Position numbers and translations under genes: made by a program. Shown piece after piece: positions 1 through 7,683 of a stretch of 10,849 nucleotides of DNA. Every line of letters starts with the position of its first letter. The first letter of the stretch is position 1. Source of the DNA: Anaerolineaceae bacterium. Its GTDB lineage: Bacteria; Chloroflexota; Anaerolineae; Anaerolineales; Anaerolineaceae. The stretch lies in contig DLXG01000186.1 of assembly GCA_003448875.1 (NCBI GenBank), positions 1 through 10,849 on the forward strand. Reading direction: 5' to 3'. The notes under the pieces were generated by a model, which saw nothing but the letters and a program-made list of their open reading frames with translations, had not been told where the DNA came from and searched no databases.

Positions 1-1
1 T

Positions 2-556
2 TCCAAAATGGGTTATCAGTACCGCGAAGAGGAGCTGATCGCCAGTAATTTTGGCGTTTCGCAGAGTCGCAGACGCCTCTACATCCTGCTCGATCGCCTC
101 AAACATCCAGCTGCGGTAGAAACACATGCTGAAAAACCTGTTCCTTTGCGGGAAATTATCAATCTGAACGGCAACTACCGCTTTTCACCTCTGGTCACAG
201 AGCGGCGTGCCCGTAAAACCCTGGCACGAGCCGAAAGAGCAATACAGGCAATAGGAAAAAACCAGCCATTTGTTCTGGTTTATTATGGCTCTGAAATTAA
301 CACTGGCTGGCTTTCTCTGGATGAACCTTTACGCACGGTCACCACCCATGACCGGTTTGCGCTGGTCAAACCGGACGGCAGAGGGGGGCATCTCATGCGC
401 ATGCTCCAGCCACCGGAGCTTCAGGCAGCCATGGGTTTCCCACCGGAATTCAAACTTTCTGACGACCTGACACGGGGAGATAAAGTTCACATGCTGGGAA
501 ATGCAGTCTGCCCGCCGGTCATGCAGGCGATTGTGGAAACATTGCTGAAAGCGTGA
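2..556 (+). CDS. drmMII: DNA (cytosine-5) methyltransferase, C-terminal part; DISARM methylase DrmMII
   Basis: This is the C-terminal part of a C5-cytosine DNA methyltransferase. The reading frame is open to the left edge, so the ATG at 8 is probably internal. Visible in order are motif VIII (FGVSQSRRR, about 50-76), a target-recognition region, motif IX-like residues (PLRTVTTHDRF, about 326-358), the helix ending AAMGFPPEF, and motif X (GNAVCPPV, about 497-520). The SAM-binding motif I, the PCQ catalytic Cys loop and the ENV motif lie outside the window. It is followed at once by a glycosylase, drmA, drmB and drmC, which makes it the class 2 DISARM methylase. In the characterised Bacillus DISARM the methylase marks CCWGG as self. 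Whether this protein has the same target cannot be read from the sequence. The C5-methylase call is firm; the drmMII name rests on context. Confidence 0.88.
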   Translation, partial: SKMGYQYREEELIASNFGVSQSRRRLYILLDRLKHPAAVETHAEKPVPLREIINLNGNYRFSPLVTERRARKTLARAERAIQAIGKNQPFVLVYYGSEINTGWLSLDEPLRTVTTHDRFALVKPDGRGGHLMRMLQPPELQAAMGFPPEFKLSDDLTRGDKVHMLGNAVCPPVMQAIVETLLKA

Positions 557-562
557 AGAGAT

Positions 563-1255
563 ATGGCCATATCTTTAGCCATCACCCTTCAGCAAATCGA
601 GTTATTGCGCAGTTCGCTGCTTGAGTGGGGAAAAATCCATTTTCGTTCATTTCCGTGGCGGCTTACAGACAACCCATACCATATCCTGATTGCCGAAATC
701 CTTCTCCATCGCACACAGGTCAGGCAAATGATTCCGGTCTATGAGAATTTCCTGCGATGTTACCCGGAACTGTCTGCCCTTGCAAATGCGGGCAAAGAGG
801 AACTTCAAAATAGTCTTTACTCGCTGGGGCTTCACTGGCGAATTGACCTGCTGCACGAAACAGCGCAGATCCTTCAACACCGTTTTGCAGGCAAAATTCC
901 CCGCGACAAGCAATCTCTGCTTACCCTGCCTGGTGTGAGTCAGTATATCGCTGCAGCCGTGCGTTGCTTTGCATGGAACGAGCCAGAAGTCCTGTTGGAT
1001 ACGAATACCGTGCGCATCACTGGACGTTTGCTGGGGTGGGAGGTGAAAGATTCTTCCCGGCGAAGCGCCCGTTTTCGCCAGGCACTGGAGACGTTGCTTG
1101 ACCGCGAACACCCTCGCGACTTTAACTATGCCCTGCTCGACCTGGCGCATCTGTTCTGTCTTAAACGCCAGCCGCCGCTTTGTGGGGAATGTCCATTGAA
1201 AATATGGTGTAATTATCCGAGAGAAGGAGAAAAACCTGATGAACATTCGCAATGA
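563..1255 (+). CDS. Mig-like T:G mismatch DNA glycosylase (HhH-GPD, EndoIII superfamily) in the DISARM operon
   Basis: A 230-residue HhH-GPD DNA glycosylase. An N-terminal FPWR motif is followed by NPYHILIAEILLHRTQ, the helix-hairpin-helix LPGVSQY (residues 122-128), the catalytic Asp146 in LLDTNTVRI, and four C-terminal Cys at 199, 207, 210 and 216 that would bind a 4Fe-4S cluster. Spacing is C-X7-C-X2-C-X5-C, one residue more than the usual X6. Tyr128 occupies the place of the EndoIII catalytic Lys, and the Tyr-to-Asp distance of 18 equals the Lys-Asp distance in EndoIII. Tyr plus Asp is the arrangement of Mig.MthI, a T:G mismatch glycosylase encoded beside a C5-methylase in a thermophilic archaeon. 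Loss of Lys argues against an AP lyase. The short length, without a C-terminal 8-oxoG-recognition domain, argues against MutY. Inferred role: restore C at deaminated 5-methylcytosines made by the upstream methylase, as Vsr does for Dcm. It starts 6 bases after drmMII and overlaps drmA by 17 bases, so it is co-transcribed. Substrate is inferred, not shown. Confidence 0.87.
   Translation: MAISLAITLQQIELLRSSLLEWGKIHFRSFPWRLTDNPYHILIAEILLHRTQVRQMIPVYENFLRCYPELSALANAGKEELQNSLYSLGLHWRIDLLHETAQILQHRFAGKIPRDKQSLLTLPGVSQYIAAAVRCFAWNEPEVLLDTNTVRITGRLLGWEVKDSSRRSARFRQALETLLDREHPRDFNYALLDLAHLFCLKRQPPLCGECPLKIWCNYPREGEKPDEHSQ
1224..1230 (+). promoter_or_regulatory. Shine-Dalgarno for drmA inside the glycosylase gene
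   Basis: AAGGAGA ends 8 bases before the ATG at 1239 and lies within the last codons of the glycosylase gene. It fixes the drmA start at 1239, so the two genes overlap by 17 bases and translation is probably coupled. The later in-frame Met (residue 7) has no comparable site. Confidence 0.75.
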
Positions 1256-4200
1256 AATGCTGATTGCGCTGGTTAAGGAGGTGTTGGGGCCGCGGGATGG
1301 CCCGAACGAGATACTACCCGGAGACCACGACCCGCGTCAGGAATATATCACCGGCGTGCTGGAGCCGCGTAATGCACGCTCTCAAGATGAGCGCATTGAG
1401 GATCAGGTAGATGCAGTTATCGAAGAAACCTCCAGCGAGGAAGATCAGGATACCCAGGGATATGTTGCGGCAACAGGCATGTTTTCGCCCGCACTGGATC
1501 CCCGTGCTTTGCCGCGTTCTATTGGCTTGAGTTTTACTGTTCGTGCAGAAGAGGGAGATCCTCAAATTGAAATTTGTGCCACGTGGGCGCGTTACTCCAG
1601 AAGTCCCGGTGATTATTTTCAGCGGACACCGCAGTATTATCTGACGGGCATGATCAGTGCCGCCCGTGACATGCAGTCTTTCTTTCCGGAAAAAGATGTA
1701 CACCTGGTGATACGCTCACGCCACGTCAGGGATGGATATCGTGTCAGTGTATTTCTGGTCAATGAACGTGATATCCAGGAAGAAAAGAAACCACGCACAG
1801 AAGATTATCTCTTCCAGCCCCAAATTCGCGTTCATCTGGCGGAAGGCACTTATCTGGTCGCGGTTCAGATCAGTGAGATGGAATCTGCTTTACTTGAAGA
1901 AGAAGCATGTGAAGAAAAATCTCTGGCACTGCAATATCGGGAACGCACAGCACTGGCACGGGGTCACATGTGCGCCGCCATCTGGAAAGATATTGACCCT
2001 GAAAAGGACACTCGCTTTGAACATCCTGCTGAAGCTCCCTTTGCCTGGACTGATGCGGAAATCGTGCCAGAACCCGAACGGAGCAAATTTTCTCCCGCCG
2101 ATGTCCGGACAGAACTCATTCCGGTATATCTGATTCAGGCTCCCGAAATGGGTTGGAATGAACAGTATGGGGAATCCCCGGAATTGCGCGCCGAGATTCT
2201 TGCGGAAACCTGGAAACCGGAAGATTTACGCTCTGCTTTGCAACCGCTGGTGAATGGCTATAAGATCTGGATTGCGGAGCAGGAGCAAAAAATTGCATTT
2301 CTGGAAATCAACTTTCAGGAGGTTGCCCGCAAAAACCTGATGGAGTGCAGGCGCACTGCAGAACGCATTCAGGAAGCCATTGATCTGCTCTGCACAGACG
2401 AGGATGCACGCCTTGCATTCTGTTTTGCCAGCAAAGCCATTGCCATGCAGGCAAGATGGAAAAAACAGGGAGTACCTGACAAACCATTTATCTGGCGGCC
2501 GTTTCAAATGGCATTCATCCTCCTTAACATTCCCCCGCTGGTAAACCCCATACATCCCAATCGCAACACCTGTGATTTACTCTGGTTCCCAACCGGGGGT
2601 GGTAAAACGGAAGCCTATCTGGGATTAACGGCTTTTCTGCTCGGGTTGCGCCGCTTGAAAGCAAAGCATAATTCGGAAGGTGATACCACTGGCGCTGGCG
2701 TTGCAGTGATTTCACGATACACGCTGCGCCTGCTAACCATCCAGCAATTCCGCCGGGCACTGGGTGTGATCACCGCCTGTGAGATGCTGCGTGTATGGGG
2801 ATTGGAGTCTAGTCCTTACAAGGTCGGATGGCGGCCATGCGACTGCCCGCGCACAGACACCTTCCTGTGGGGCGGTATGCGCTTTTCGGCTGGTCTCTGG
2901 GTTGGTGGTGGAGTAACGCCCAACAATTTACGGGGGATCGGGCCAATTCCAGGTTCAAGTGGAAGGTTGATTTACTTTGCGGGAGCTCTGGATATTCTGA
3001 AAGGTTTACGCAAGGGATATAAAGGTCCTGATGGGAATCTCATTAAATACGCAAGATATGAACTTCAATCCAGTGGCGAACCTGCCCAGGTAACCCATTG
3101 TCCGGTCTGTGGTGCGTTGCTGGCTGTTCCGGAAGAAGGTTTGGGAGAAGGTACTCATGTTCTCCATCTGACTGGCAAAAATCTACCTCCTGCTCCTCCA
3201 GCACATCCTGGAAACAATCCAAAATCAGGCGTGATTATTCAAAATATTAATCTGCGGCACCATGCGGGTGGGTATGGTACTCTAACCCTGACGGTGGAGA
3301 TTAAGGGGCAGCAACAATGGAAAGCCGAAGAAGTGGATACCTGGGTATGGGAAACACTGAGCTCCTTGGTTAATAATGCAGAACTGCAATCTGCGCGCCC
3401 CTCCCGTCCAGGCTACTTTGTCCTCTGGTACCAGAATCAGCAAAAGAACAAAGAGGATGCTGACTTTGAGGTTTACTGTCCCAATCCAGACTGTGAATTG
3501 AACCGGCATGCTTGGGCAGAACAGGTTCCACTGCCTCGTGATAAACCAGGCGGACAAAAAAAGCAGGTTCAACAGGCTGTGTTGGGATTATCTGTTCAGC
3601 GCGAGCCCAGTCTCCCGGTGATCTATGGCAGCAACATGGACTGGCAGAATATCCCTGATCCTTTCAGGGAGGATGGATATCAGCGCCGTTCACGCTCAAT
3701 TCCTATCCCCGCCTTCACTGTGGATGACCAGGTATATGCTCGTTGTCCTTCGCTGGTGATTGCCACGGTGGATAAATTTGCCCGACTGGCTTATGAAGGT
3801 GAGGCGGCAACACTGTTTGGCAACATCACACATTATCATGCGCGATATGGATATTACCGCGAGGGAAATCCACCAGTGATTAACCCTTCCAGAAAAGAAT
3901 ATCAACCACACCCCCCAATTGACAGTCTCAAGTGCCACGTCTCTTCCTTCACACCACCTGATTTGATATTGCAGGATGAATTACACCTTATTGAAGGCCC
4001 ACTGGGCAGCATGGTTGGTATTTATGAAACGGCTGTGGATTATCTTTGTCAAAGCAAATTAAATGGGAGAGACATTCGGCCAAAATACGTAGCCTCCACT
4101 GCCACCGTACGGCGCGCTGATCCGCAGGTCAAAGCCCTGTTTGACCGCTCACTGGCACAGTTTCCTCCCCCAGGGCTTTCAGCTGATGATCGCTTCTTTG

Positions 4201-5315
4201 CAGTGACACAGGAGATACATCCACTGGATACCTCTCGCCCAGGTCGTCTGTACGCTGGCATTTGTGCACCAGGCAAAGGTGCACAAACACCTATTGTACG
4301 CATCTGGTCTGCGCTACTACAGCGTGTCGAGGAATTGCGCAATCAGGGAATTTCCAATAGTGAACTTGATCCATTCTGGTCGCTGGTCGGGTATTTCAAC
4401 GCCCTGCGAGAACTTGGTGGTACGCTTTCTCTTTACCGGCAGGACATTCCTGAATGGTTAAAACACCGCAATTCCAATCCACGCAGTCTGGACGAATATC
4501 ACCGTCTGGAACTGTCCAGCCGTTCCGCATCCACAGAACTACCCAATCTTCTCCGAAAAATGGAAACCTCTTTGCCATCACGTACCACACCCGATGCTGT
4601 ATTTGCCACCTCAATGTTTGGAACTGGTGTTGATGTGGATCGTCTGAGCCTGATGGTGGTGCATGGGCAACCCAAAACCACCTCATCTTACATACAAGCC
4701 ACCGGGCGCGTGGGGCGTAAAACCTGTGGGCTGGTGGTAACTTTCTTCCGCGCAACACGCCCACGCGACCTGGATCATTACGAATTTTTCACCGGTTATC
4801 ACCGGGCACTGTACCGCCATGTCGAACCGGTTACGGTGGCGCCATTCTCACCTCGGGCCCGTGAACGTGCCCTTGGTCCTGTATCTGTCATTCTTCTGCG
4901 GCTGGCACAGGAGATCGACGGGATAATACCGGACAGGCTCTGGCGTGTAGAGCAGCGCTTCTTCGGAGATTTTTATTCTGGAGCCCCACAGATGAAATCC
5001 AGTCGTTATTCCCCGGAAGTTCAGGCACTGCCCCGCATATTTGAACAACGCGCGCAAAATCAGCCGGAAGGTCGTCAACCTGAAAAGGATGACACCCTTC
5101 ATGAAACCATCTCAGAACTCGACCGCTGGCACATCATGGCAGAAAAACATCCGGACCCCAATGAACTTGTGTACAGCGAGCCAGCCATGATACGTGCCCC
5201 ACAACGTCATGTCATTCTGGGCGACTCTCAGCACTATGGACAGTTTGATGTTGCTTTTGAAAATACACCGCAATCCCTGCGAGATGTTGAAGAAACCACT
5301 GGATTCGAGGATTGA
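1239..5315 (+). CDS. drmA: DISARM helicase DrmA
   Basis: A 1358-residue superfamily 2 helicase. A long N-terminal region (about 1-440, with PRQEYITGVLEPR near the start) precedes Walker A PTGGGKTE at 451-458. Motif Ia is near ISRYTLRLLTIQQ, motif II is DELH at 913-916, motif III is STAT at 953-956, motif V is GTGVDVD at 1128-1134 and motif VI is QATGRVGRK at 1153-1161. The large insert between motifs I and II carries CPVC (621-624) and CPNPDC (747-752), probably a split zinc-binding site. Known for the family: DrmA pairs with DrmB, and in the studied DrmAB complex a loop of DrmA blocks the DNA path until unmethylated DNA with a 5' overhang binds. All helicase motifs are intact, so the protein should be active. 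The gene overlaps the glycosylase upstream, and drmB follows after 3 bases. The neighbours drmB and drmC make the DISARM identity secure over other DUF1998-linked helicases. Confidence 0.93.
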   Translation: MNIRNEMLIALVKEVLGPRDGPNEILPGDHDPRQEYITGVLEPRNARSQDERIEDQVDAVIEETSSEEDQDTQGYVAATGMFSPALDPRALPRSIGLSFTVRAEEGDPQIEICATWARYSRSPGDYFQRTPQYYLTGMISAARDMQSFFPEKDVHLVIRSRHVRDGYRVSVFLVNERDIQEEKKPRTEDYLFQPQIRVHLAEGTYLVAVQISEMESALLEEEACEEKSLALQYRERTALARGHMCAAIWKDIDPEKDTRFEHPAEAPFAWTDAEIVPEPERSKFSPADVRTELIPVYLIQAPEMGWNEQYGESPELRAEILAETWKPEDLRSALQPLVNGYKIWIAEQEQKIAFLEINFQEVARKNLMECRRTAERIQEAIDLLCTDEDARLAFCFASKAIAMQARWKKQGVPDKPFIWRPFQMAFILLNIPPLVNPIHPNRNTCDLLWFPTGGGKTEAYLGLTAFLLGLRRLKAKHNSEGDTTGAGVAVISRYTLRLLTIQQFRRALGVITACEMLRVWGLESSPYKVGWRPCDCPRTDTFLWGGMRFSAGLWVGGGVTPNNLRGIGPIPGSSGRLIYFAGALDILKGLRKGYKGPDGNLIKYARYELQSSGEPAQVTHCPVCGALLAVPEEGLGEGTHVLHLTGKNLPPAPPAHPGNNPKSGVIIQNINLRHHAGGYGTLTLTVEIKGQQQWKAEEVDTWVWETLSSLVNNAELQSARPSRPGYFVLWYQNQQKNKEDADFEVYCPNPDCELNRHAWAEQVPLPRDKPGGQKKQVQQAVLGLSVQREPSLPVIYGSNMDWQNIPDPFREDGYQRRSRSIPIPAFTVDDQVYARCPSLVIATVDKFARLAYEGEAATLFGNITHYHARYGYYREGNPPVINPSRKEYQPHPPIDSLKCHVSSFTPPDLILQDELHLIEGPLGSMVGIYETAVDYLCQSKLNGRDIRPKYVASTATVRRADPQVKALFDRSLAQFPPPGLSADDRFFAVTQEIHPLDTSRPGRLYAGICAPGKGAQTPIVRIWSALLQRVEELRNQGISNSELDPFWSLVGYFNALRELGGTLSLYRQDIPEWLKHRNSNPRSLDEYHRLELSSRSASTELPNLLRKMETSLPSRTTPDAVFATSMFGTGVDVDRLSLMVVHGQPKTTSSYIQATGRVGRKTCGLVVTFFRATRPRDLDHYEFFTGYHRALYRHVEPVTVAPFSPRARERALGPVSVILLRLAQEIDGIIPDRLWRVEQRFFGDFYSGAPQMKSSRYSPEVQALPRIFEQRAQNQPEGRQPEKDDTLHETISELDRWHIMAEKHPDPNELVYSEPAMIRAPQRHVILGDSQHYGQFDVAFENTPQSLRDVEETTGFED
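4261..4287. repeat. 10-bp perfect inverted repeat inside drmA
   Basis: TTTGTGCACC (4261-4270) and its exact reverse complement GGTGCACAAA (4278-4287) flank a 7-base loop. The stem lies in codons for the segment ICAPGKGAQT between helicase motifs III and V. It could form a stable mRNA hairpin, but the coding sequence may explain it by chance, and no U-run follows. Confidence 0.6.
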
Positions 5316-5318
5316 GCC

Positions 5319-7142
5319 ATGACACAGATTCGCCGATCTCAGTTTTTGACCACCTATGGACCCGGAGCAATTATCGAAGGCATCAATGGTCCTCGGGTTA
5401 TCCTGTCGCCAGAAATATCAAAAGTCTTTGATCGGGTAAATGATCTGACACGTTTCGATATCACCGACCAGCGTCTTTCCCAGGGATTGCTGGAAGGCGC
5501 AGGAATTTTACGCCTCCCATCCAATGCTGAGCTGGGACTACCGGAAATAGATGGGCTATACAAAACACGTCGTTTTCCATCCTGGTCTTTATGTACCGCT
5601 CATAATATCCTTTACCGGAAAACGCGAGATGATAACAAAAGTTGTCCCAAATGTTCTGAACATAAGGATAACAGGGAGGCATGGCGGGTTGCCAGTCGTC
5701 AGGCAATTCGCTTTGTGCGTGCCTGTCCGGATGGGCATCTGGATGATGTGGACTGGGCAGGTATCATCAATCATTCACGGAAAGACTGCGAGCCTTCTTA
5801 TCTCTTATGGCATGGTAGTGGAGCATTGAAAAATATCTTTATTGAATGTCCCATGTGTGGGAGGAATATTAATCTTGGAATTGCATATACCAATTCATGG
5901 AAATGCTCAGGACGTTTTCCAGAAAAAGAACCCCCCGGAGCAGGTATTTTTCGTTCAGAGTGCACAAAAGAGTCCAGAATAATTCAGCGTGGTGCCGCAA
6001 ACCTCCGTATTCCCGATATAGTTTCTTCTCTTGTCATTCCCCATTGCGACACAAACCTCCACCGAATCCTGCAAATGAGTGTGATTTACGATACCCTGTT
6101 AAATCACATTACGCATCCTTTTACCAGCAAAAAGGAATTTCTGGAAACTCTGAATATATTTGTTCAACGAAAAAAGCTTTCATATGAAACTATCTCTCAA
6201 CTGGAAAACTACGACGAGGAAGAAATATTTAATGCCATTCGGCAGGTACTTAACCTGAATATACCTCAATCAGTTTATGATTTACGGCGCGAAGAATTTC
6301 ACGCTTTGCTTCATGCAGCGGAACATGGGCATCCACCTGAAAAGCCAAAAGGAGCGTTTAAGGTTCCCAACTTCGAAGTCCAGCTCAGTCGGGTGCGTTT
6401 CCCTCTCTCCTGGGGGCGTCTATCATTCCGCATCACACCAATCAGCCGATTGCGTGTAATAATGGTACAAAATGCCTACAGACGCATTCCAGCAGGAAAA
6501 ATCACAGAAGCCAAACCCGTCTCTACCGCATTTGAATTGCCCTCAGAACCCGGTCGGAAATGGTACATCGGTTCAGAACTCTCCGGTGAAGGTATATTCA
6601 TTGATCTGAATTTAAGATCCGACCCCAAAAACAGTCCACTATTGACCGGGGAGATGGCGGAATCCTGGTGGAATGCATGGAACTACCCGAGAGAATACCT
6701 GCAGGATAATTTGATTTCAGGTGACAGGCATCAATTTCATCCTTTGTTTGTCTGGTGGCATACCCTGGCTCATCGTCTGATCAATGCTTTATCAGTTGAT
6801 TCCGGTTATTCTTCTGCCGCCATTCGTGAGCGTATATTCCTGGATGTGAATGAAGATACCGGTCAGGCAGATGGTGGTTTGCTGCTCTACACTGCTCAGC
6901 CCGGTGGTGATGGTACACTGGGCGGATTGATTGCTCTCGTACCGGAATTCGAACGTGTGCTGGAGCGCGCCCTGAGTAGTCTGGACACCTGCTCAAATGA
7001 CCCACTATGTGGAGAGGAGGAATTTGGCAAAGGCCGTTACAATGGAGCAGCATGTTATGCCTGTTCTCTGGTTTCTGAAACATCCTGTGAGCATCGTAAT
7101 ATGTCACTGGATCGCAAACTTTTGCTGGAAGGGCTTGGATGA
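5319..7142 (+). CDS. drmB: DISARM protein DrmB (DUF1998 family)
   Basis: A 607-residue protein that starts with the family-typical RRSQFLTTYGPGAIIEG. Several Cys clusters suggest structural zinc sites: C92, C109 and C112, then CPDGH at 136-140, and CPMC at 177-180. The C-terminal DUF1998 domain includes HTLAH (481-485), the GLLLYTAQPGGDGTLGG segment, and Cys 558, 564, 579, 582 and 590 followed by His592. DrmB has no catalytic motif of its own. In studied DISARM systems it binds DrmA and forms the DNA-recognition core. The ATG at 5319 follows the drmA stop by 3 bases, with GAGG at 5307-5310 as a likely ribosome binding site. The stop overlaps the drmC start by 4 bases. The gene looks intact, and the call is secure from both sequence and neighbours. 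Confidence 0.93.
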   Translation: MTQIRRSQFLTTYGPGAIIEGINGPRVILSPEISKVFDRVNDLTRFDITDQRLSQGLLEGAGILRLPSNAELGLPEIDGLYKTRRFPSWSLCTAHNILYRKTRDDNKSCPKCSEHKDNREAWRVASRQAIRFVRACPDGHLDDVDWAGIINHSRKDCEPSYLLWHGSGALKNIFIECPMCGRNINLGIAYTNSWKCSGRFPEKEPPGAGIFRSECTKESRIIQRGAANLRIPDIVSSLVIPHCDTNLHRILQMSVIYDTLLNHITHPFTSKKEFLETLNIFVQRKKLSYETISQLENYDEEEIFNAIRQVLNLNIPQSVYDLRREEFHALLHAAEHGHPPEKPKGAFKVPNFEVQLSRVRFPLSWGRLSFRITPISRLRVIMVQNAYRRIPAGKITEAKPVSTAFELPSEPGRKWYIGSELSGEGIFIDLNLRSDPKNSPLLTGEMAESWWNAWNYPREYLQDNLISGDRHQFHPLFVWWHTLAHRLINALSVDSGYSSAAIRERIFLDVNEDTGQADGGLLLYTAQPGGDGTLGGLIALVPEFERVLERALSSLDTCSNDPLCGEEEFGKGRYNGAACYACSLVSETSCEHRNMSLDRKLLLEGLG

Positions 7143-7618
7143 ACAAAGTCCGGGTTGTTGTCAGTGGTTTGGGCTGGTTGGGAAGTGGTACTGGCTCAAT
7201 AGAATCCGCAATTGAGGACCTTCTGAGAAATGCCCGAAAAGAAATCCTGCTCACTGTTTACAGTATTGGACAGGCAGATCGAATCTTTGACTTACTGGAC
7301 GCTGCTCTGTCCCGAGGGGTAAAGGTACAGATGGTAGTAAATCGACTTTCAAAACAGCATGCGATGGTTTTGAAACGCCTTGAAGAGTTAAGAAAAAAAT
7401 ATCCATATTTTTCTTTATTCTCTTTTGATCCTCAAGAAGAGCGCGGAGACCTGCATGCCAAGGTTATGGTAGTTGATCGTTCCCGAGCACTTGTTGGGTC
7501 ATCAAACCTCTCTTATAACGGCATGGTTACGAACCTTGAGATGGCTGCTTTGATAGAAGGCAAAGAGGCGGAGAATATTGCAGATTTGATTGCGAAGGTT
7601 ATTTCAGGACTCTCATAA
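7139..7618 (+). CDS. drmC: DISARM phospholipase D-like protein DrmC
   Basis: A 159-residue PLD-superfamily protein with one HKD motif, H106-x-K108-x4-D113 (in DLHAKVMVVD), followed by the typical GSSNLS. The N-terminal half has the usual pattern SIESAIEDLLRNARKEILLTVYS. With only one HKD, the active site would need a dimer, as in Nuc-type nucleases. The gene overlaps the drmB stop by 4 bases (ATGA), a sign of translational coupling, and it ends the operon. DrmC is the accessory component of DISARM, and its nuclease role remains less clear than the DrmAB core. No membrane segment or signal peptide is seen. I see no convincing hairpin terminator in the 65 bases between its stop and the end of the convergent recombinase gene. 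Confidence 0.9.
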   Translation: MNKVRVVVSGLGWLGSGTGSIESAIEDLLRNARKEILLTVYSIGQADRIFDLLDAALSRGVKVQMVVNRLSKQHAMVLKRLEELRKKYPYFSLFSFDPQEERGDLHAKVMVVDRSRALVGSSNLSYNGMVTNLEMAALIEGKEAENIADLIAKVISGLS

Positions 7619-7683
7619 ATCGTCCAGTTCATATCCTGCTTCCACTCACGTCCTTATGATCATCAAAGAGAAGAGCCACCACT

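Noticed and set aside
647..1252. Open frame of 201 codons on the - strand opposite the glycosylase gene
   Set aside because: It lacks recognisable motifs and lies antisense to a gene with clear catalytic motifs; a shadow frame.
563..1255. Glycosylase as MutY or as bifunctional endonuclease III
   Set aside because: It lacks the MutY C-terminal domain, and Tyr replaces the Lys needed for the EndoIII lyase reaction.
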